DNA from: an uncultured Clostridia bacterium
GTDB taxonomy: Bacteria; Bacillota; Clostridia; Oscillospirales; Acutalibacteraceae
DNA: 8,964 bases
Direction of reading: 5' to 3'
NCBI GenBank assembly: GCA_946004305.1
Contig: CAMFZJ010000053.1
Span: 1-8,964, forward strand
The position numbers were made by a program, and so were the translations under genes. Shown piece by piece: positions 7,347 to 8,964 of this stretch; positions within the stretch are counted from its first letter, which is position 1; each line of letters opens with the position of its first letter. The notes beneath the pieces are model-generated. The model ran no database searches, was not told the origin of the DNA, and worked only from the letters and a program-made list of their open reading frames with translations.

Positions 7347-7592
7347 ACAAATAAAATAAAGCCGCCCTAATATTCTAAAAAAGAATATTGGGACGACTGA
7401 AAATACAAATCGTGGTTCCACCCAAGTTCGGTTACAAACCCTCATTTGCCTTTAACGGAGCTACCCGTTACGTCATTTCCTACGCAAGCTCAAAGGTGGT
7501 AATGTAAAATCAGCATTATATACTCACACCAACCGCATACTCTCTTAAATGCTTAAAAATACATCATGTCCTTATCAACACTATGAAATATT
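7347..7592 (-). promoter_or_regulatory. T-box riboswitch (threonine) upstream of thrS
   Basis: The roughly 260-nt leader senses uncharged tRNA-Thr and controls transcription into thrS. Stem I starts with AAGG (7573-7570), which pairs with CCTT (7496-7493). The specifier codon ACC (Thr) lies at 7500-7498, followed by the usual single A at 7497. The upper stem I has the AAGAGAG and GGTTGGTGTGAG elements. A 6-bp TAACGG/CCGTTA hairpin (7470-7453) fits stem III. The T-box sequence GGGTGGAACCACG (7423-7411) forms an antiterminator: GGG pairs with CCC (7392-7390) and ACGA (7413-7410) pairs with TCGT (7396-7393), leaving the 7-nt bulge TGGAACC that binds the tRNA acceptor end. The competing terminator is listed separately. 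The 5' end is an estimate from the promoter. Confidence 0.95.
7351..7398 (-). terminator. T-box-regulated terminator of the thrS leader
   Basis: A stem of about 17 bp joins AGTCGTCCCAATATTCT (7398-7382) to AGAATATTAGGGCGGCTT (7376-7359), with one mismatch, two G-U pairs and a 5-nt loop. It is followed on the minus strand by TTTATTTTAT. Its 5' arm contains the TCGTCCC needed for the antiterminator, so the two structures are mutually exclusive. It ends about 20 bp before the thrS start codon. Confidence 0.93.
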
Positions 7593-7598
7593 ATAGAT

Positions 7599-7627
7599 AT
7601 ATTAACACCGAAATTTGCACTTGTCAA
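7599..7627 (-). promoter_or_regulatory. Promoter of the thrS T-box transcript
   Basis: On the minus strand a perfect TTGACA (7627-7622) is followed after 17 bp by TAATAT (7604-7599), a 4/6 match to the -10 consensus. The start would be near 7592, just ahead of stem I. A perfect TATAAT also lies at 7595-7590, but 26 bp from TTGACA, which is too far for the same -35 box. Confidence 0.7.
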
Positions 7628-7664
7628 CAAATAATTTATTGAAAAACAGATTAAAAATATAAAA

Positions 7665-8888
7665 TTATTCTAGAAAAGAACTATTTATATCTGATATAAG
7701 CTTGTCTATTTCTTCTAAACGAGATTCATCAATTTCATAGTCGGTTACATCATCAGGAACAGAATCTTCGCCCGAAGTTCCAGCACTTCCGGTAATATTT
7801 GTTTCAAAGTCGTCAGCAGTTTCTCTTGCAACATAAATAGCTTCTTCATCATCACTATCCTTTGTTTCAGACATAACTACAAAATCGTCAGTATGTTCCG
7901 GTTCAGGCTGATTATCGGTAAGATAGCTATAATCAACTTCTGTTACAAAGTCATCAGATTCATCAGCATGAATACCGTAATCGTATTCATAATCACTATC
8001 TTCTATTTCTGAAATTGCAAGATATTTGTCGCTTTCTGCGCCATATACACGCTGGTTTTCATCAATATCGCCAACATCAAATTTTACAATCTGTTCATCG
8101 TTGGTTTTGGAAAACCTTGTTATTTCAACTAATTCCGAAAGCACATACAATGCTAAAGCAATTATTGCAAAGCCAAGGCAATTTTCTGAATAATCAAGTC
8201 CCTTTACGAAAATTTCAGCTACGGTTTTTGCACCGAAGCCAAGACCGAGAGCTATTAAGGGAAAACCGTAAAGATAACAGGACTTAACAGGATTTTTGCC
8301 CTCAATAGTTGCAATAACCATTGAATTTTTAAAGAGATAAATCACGGCAAATGCAAATACAAAAAGCTTGATTGGGTCAATGGTTAAGGTTGAAACTGTG
8401 CGGTTATCCAGAAACTCACATATTAGCATAAGGCATGCCCAAGCAGGCATAAACAGAAAATATGCGCCTAAACGGGGCATAAAGTTTCTGCCCTGAAAAT
8501 GTGCGAGAGCAACCAGAACAAATGCAATTGCTGCAAAAATACCAACAATTGCAGTTATTAGCTTTACTGCACCTATACTGCTTGCCTGAAATTCCGTAAT
8601 TATTGTGAGAACTGATTTTGACGTAAGAAAAGTTGCAGTAATCAAAGCGAATACCGCCGCCATAATGTTTCTTGATAGTATATATACAGGGGAAGTTTTT
8701 TTGTCCACAGCACAAAAAATAATATTAATAAGGAACATTACAAGTACAAGTCCTACTGTCAAATAAGACAAATAAACGCTGTTTAACGGTAATTGAACAT
8801 TTAGAGGCTGGAGAGTTTTCACAGCAAGTACAATTAACACTACCGGGATAAAGGTTATCCACGATAGTTTTATTTTCATTGATTTCAT
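7665..8888 (-). CDS. Polytopic membrane protein with acidic C-terminal tail, function unknown
   Basis: I do not recognise this 407-residue protein. The N-terminal two thirds hold about eight hydrophobic segments (roughly 9-27, 38-61, 69-90, 107-130, 139-159, 170-187, 206-225, 237-256), so it is an integral membrane protein. From about residue 262 to the end lies a hydrophilic tail with some 48 Asp/Glu against about 7 Lys/Arg, rich in Tyr and Ser. It includes a DDF motif three times (312-314, 334-336, 359-361) and ends in a probable amphipathic helix (RLEEIDKLISDINSSFLE). An even number of segments puts both ends on the same side, and the short basic N-terminus suggests that side is the cytoplasm (inference). 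AAGGAAGG (8904-8897) precedes the ATG at 8888; a second in-frame ATG is three codons on. thrS downstream has its own promoter, so the two are probably separate units. Confidence 0.85.
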   Translation of the reverse strand: MKSMKIKLSWITFIPVVLIVLAVKTLQPLNVQLPLNSVYLSYLTVGLVLVMFLINIIFCAVDKKTSPVYILSRNIMAAVFALITATFLTSKSVLTIITEFQASSIGAVKLITAIVGIFAAIAFVLVALAHFQGRNFMPRLGAYFLFMPAWACLMLICEFLDNRTVSTLTIDPIKLFVFAFAVIYLFKNSMVIATIEGKNPVKSCYLYGFPLIALGLGFGAKTVAEIFVKGLDYSENCLGFAIIALALYVLSELVEITRFSKTNDEQIVKFDVGDIDENQRVYGAESDKYLAISEIEDSDYEYDYGIHADESDDFVTEVDYSYLTDNQPEPEHTDDFVVMSETKDSDDEEAIYVARETADDFETNITGSAGTSGEDSVPDDVTDYEIDESRLEEIDKLISDINSSFLE

Positions 8889-8942
8889 AAAAAGTTCCTT
8901 CCTTATATTTTATACTAATACCTAATAAAAAGCAGACAATCT

Positions 8943-8962
8943 TTGCGGTCTAATTTCCGCAA
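8943..8962 (-). other. Short hairpin at the window edge, possible upstream terminator
   Basis: An inverted repeat TTGCGG / CCGCAA with an 8-nt loop lies ahead of the acidic-tailed membrane protein gene. A T5 run follows on the minus strand at 8931-8927, about 11 nt after the stem. It could end a gene lying outside the window, but the stem is short and the T run is far away. Confidence 0.3.
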
Positions 8963-8964
8963 TA

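Noticed and set aside
7630..7669. AATAATTT/AAATTATT inverted repeat after the acidic-tailed membrane protein gene as terminator
   Set aside because: Arms are only 8 bp of pure A/T with a 24-nt loop, too weak to be an intrinsic terminator.
8909..8939. TTGTCT and TATAAA on the minus strand as a promoter for the acidic-tailed membrane protein gene
   Set aside because: The spacing is 19 bp and the start would lie inside the ribosome binding site at 8904-8897, leaving almost no usable leader.

Overview
The window is AT-rich and reads as chromosomal backbone of a low-GC Gram-positive bacterium, most likely class Clostridia (perhaps Oscillospiraceae/Ruminococcaceae; the family is a guess). The evidence is a dnaG-rpoD pair, a T-box leader in front of thrS, strong AGGAGG-type ribosome binding sites and a zinc-type L31. 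I see no phage, insertion sequence, CRISPR or tRNA gene.

Layout. A short plus-strand gene for a two-LysM protein lies at the left (215-523). It converges on a long minus-strand block and is separated from it by a perfect hairpin (523-547). Reading the minus strand from right to left, the genes are: a polytopic membrane protein with a very acidic C-terminal tail (8888-7665); a threonine T-box riboswitch (about 7592-7347); thrS (7330-5387); a membrane-anchored VanY-like protein that has lost its zinc ligands (5382-4573); rpmE for ribosomal protein L31, with its own strong promoter and terminator (4465-4265); yigZ (4201-3575); dnaG (3491-1725); and rpoD (1703-609).

How they fit together. dnaG and rpoD are 21 bp apart and form the core of the classical macromolecular synthesis operon (primase plus principal sigma factor), here without rpsU and with yigZ upstream. 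thrS is controlled by transcription attenuation: an ACC specifier codon and an antiterminator bulge of the UGGNACC type are both readable. The VanY-like gene starts 4 nt after the thrS stop, so it is probably co-expressed and threonine-responsive. The rpmE terminator ends only a few bases before the yigZ Shine-Dalgarno, which leaves the promoter of yigZ-dnaG-rpoD unexplained.

Three automatic-looking starts (TTG 203, GTG 4474, TTG 5409) were replaced by downstream ATG starts; reasons are given in the entries. I did not find a clearly undescribed system. The most unusual items are the degenerate VanY-like protein under T-box control and the acidic-tailed membrane protein of unknown function.
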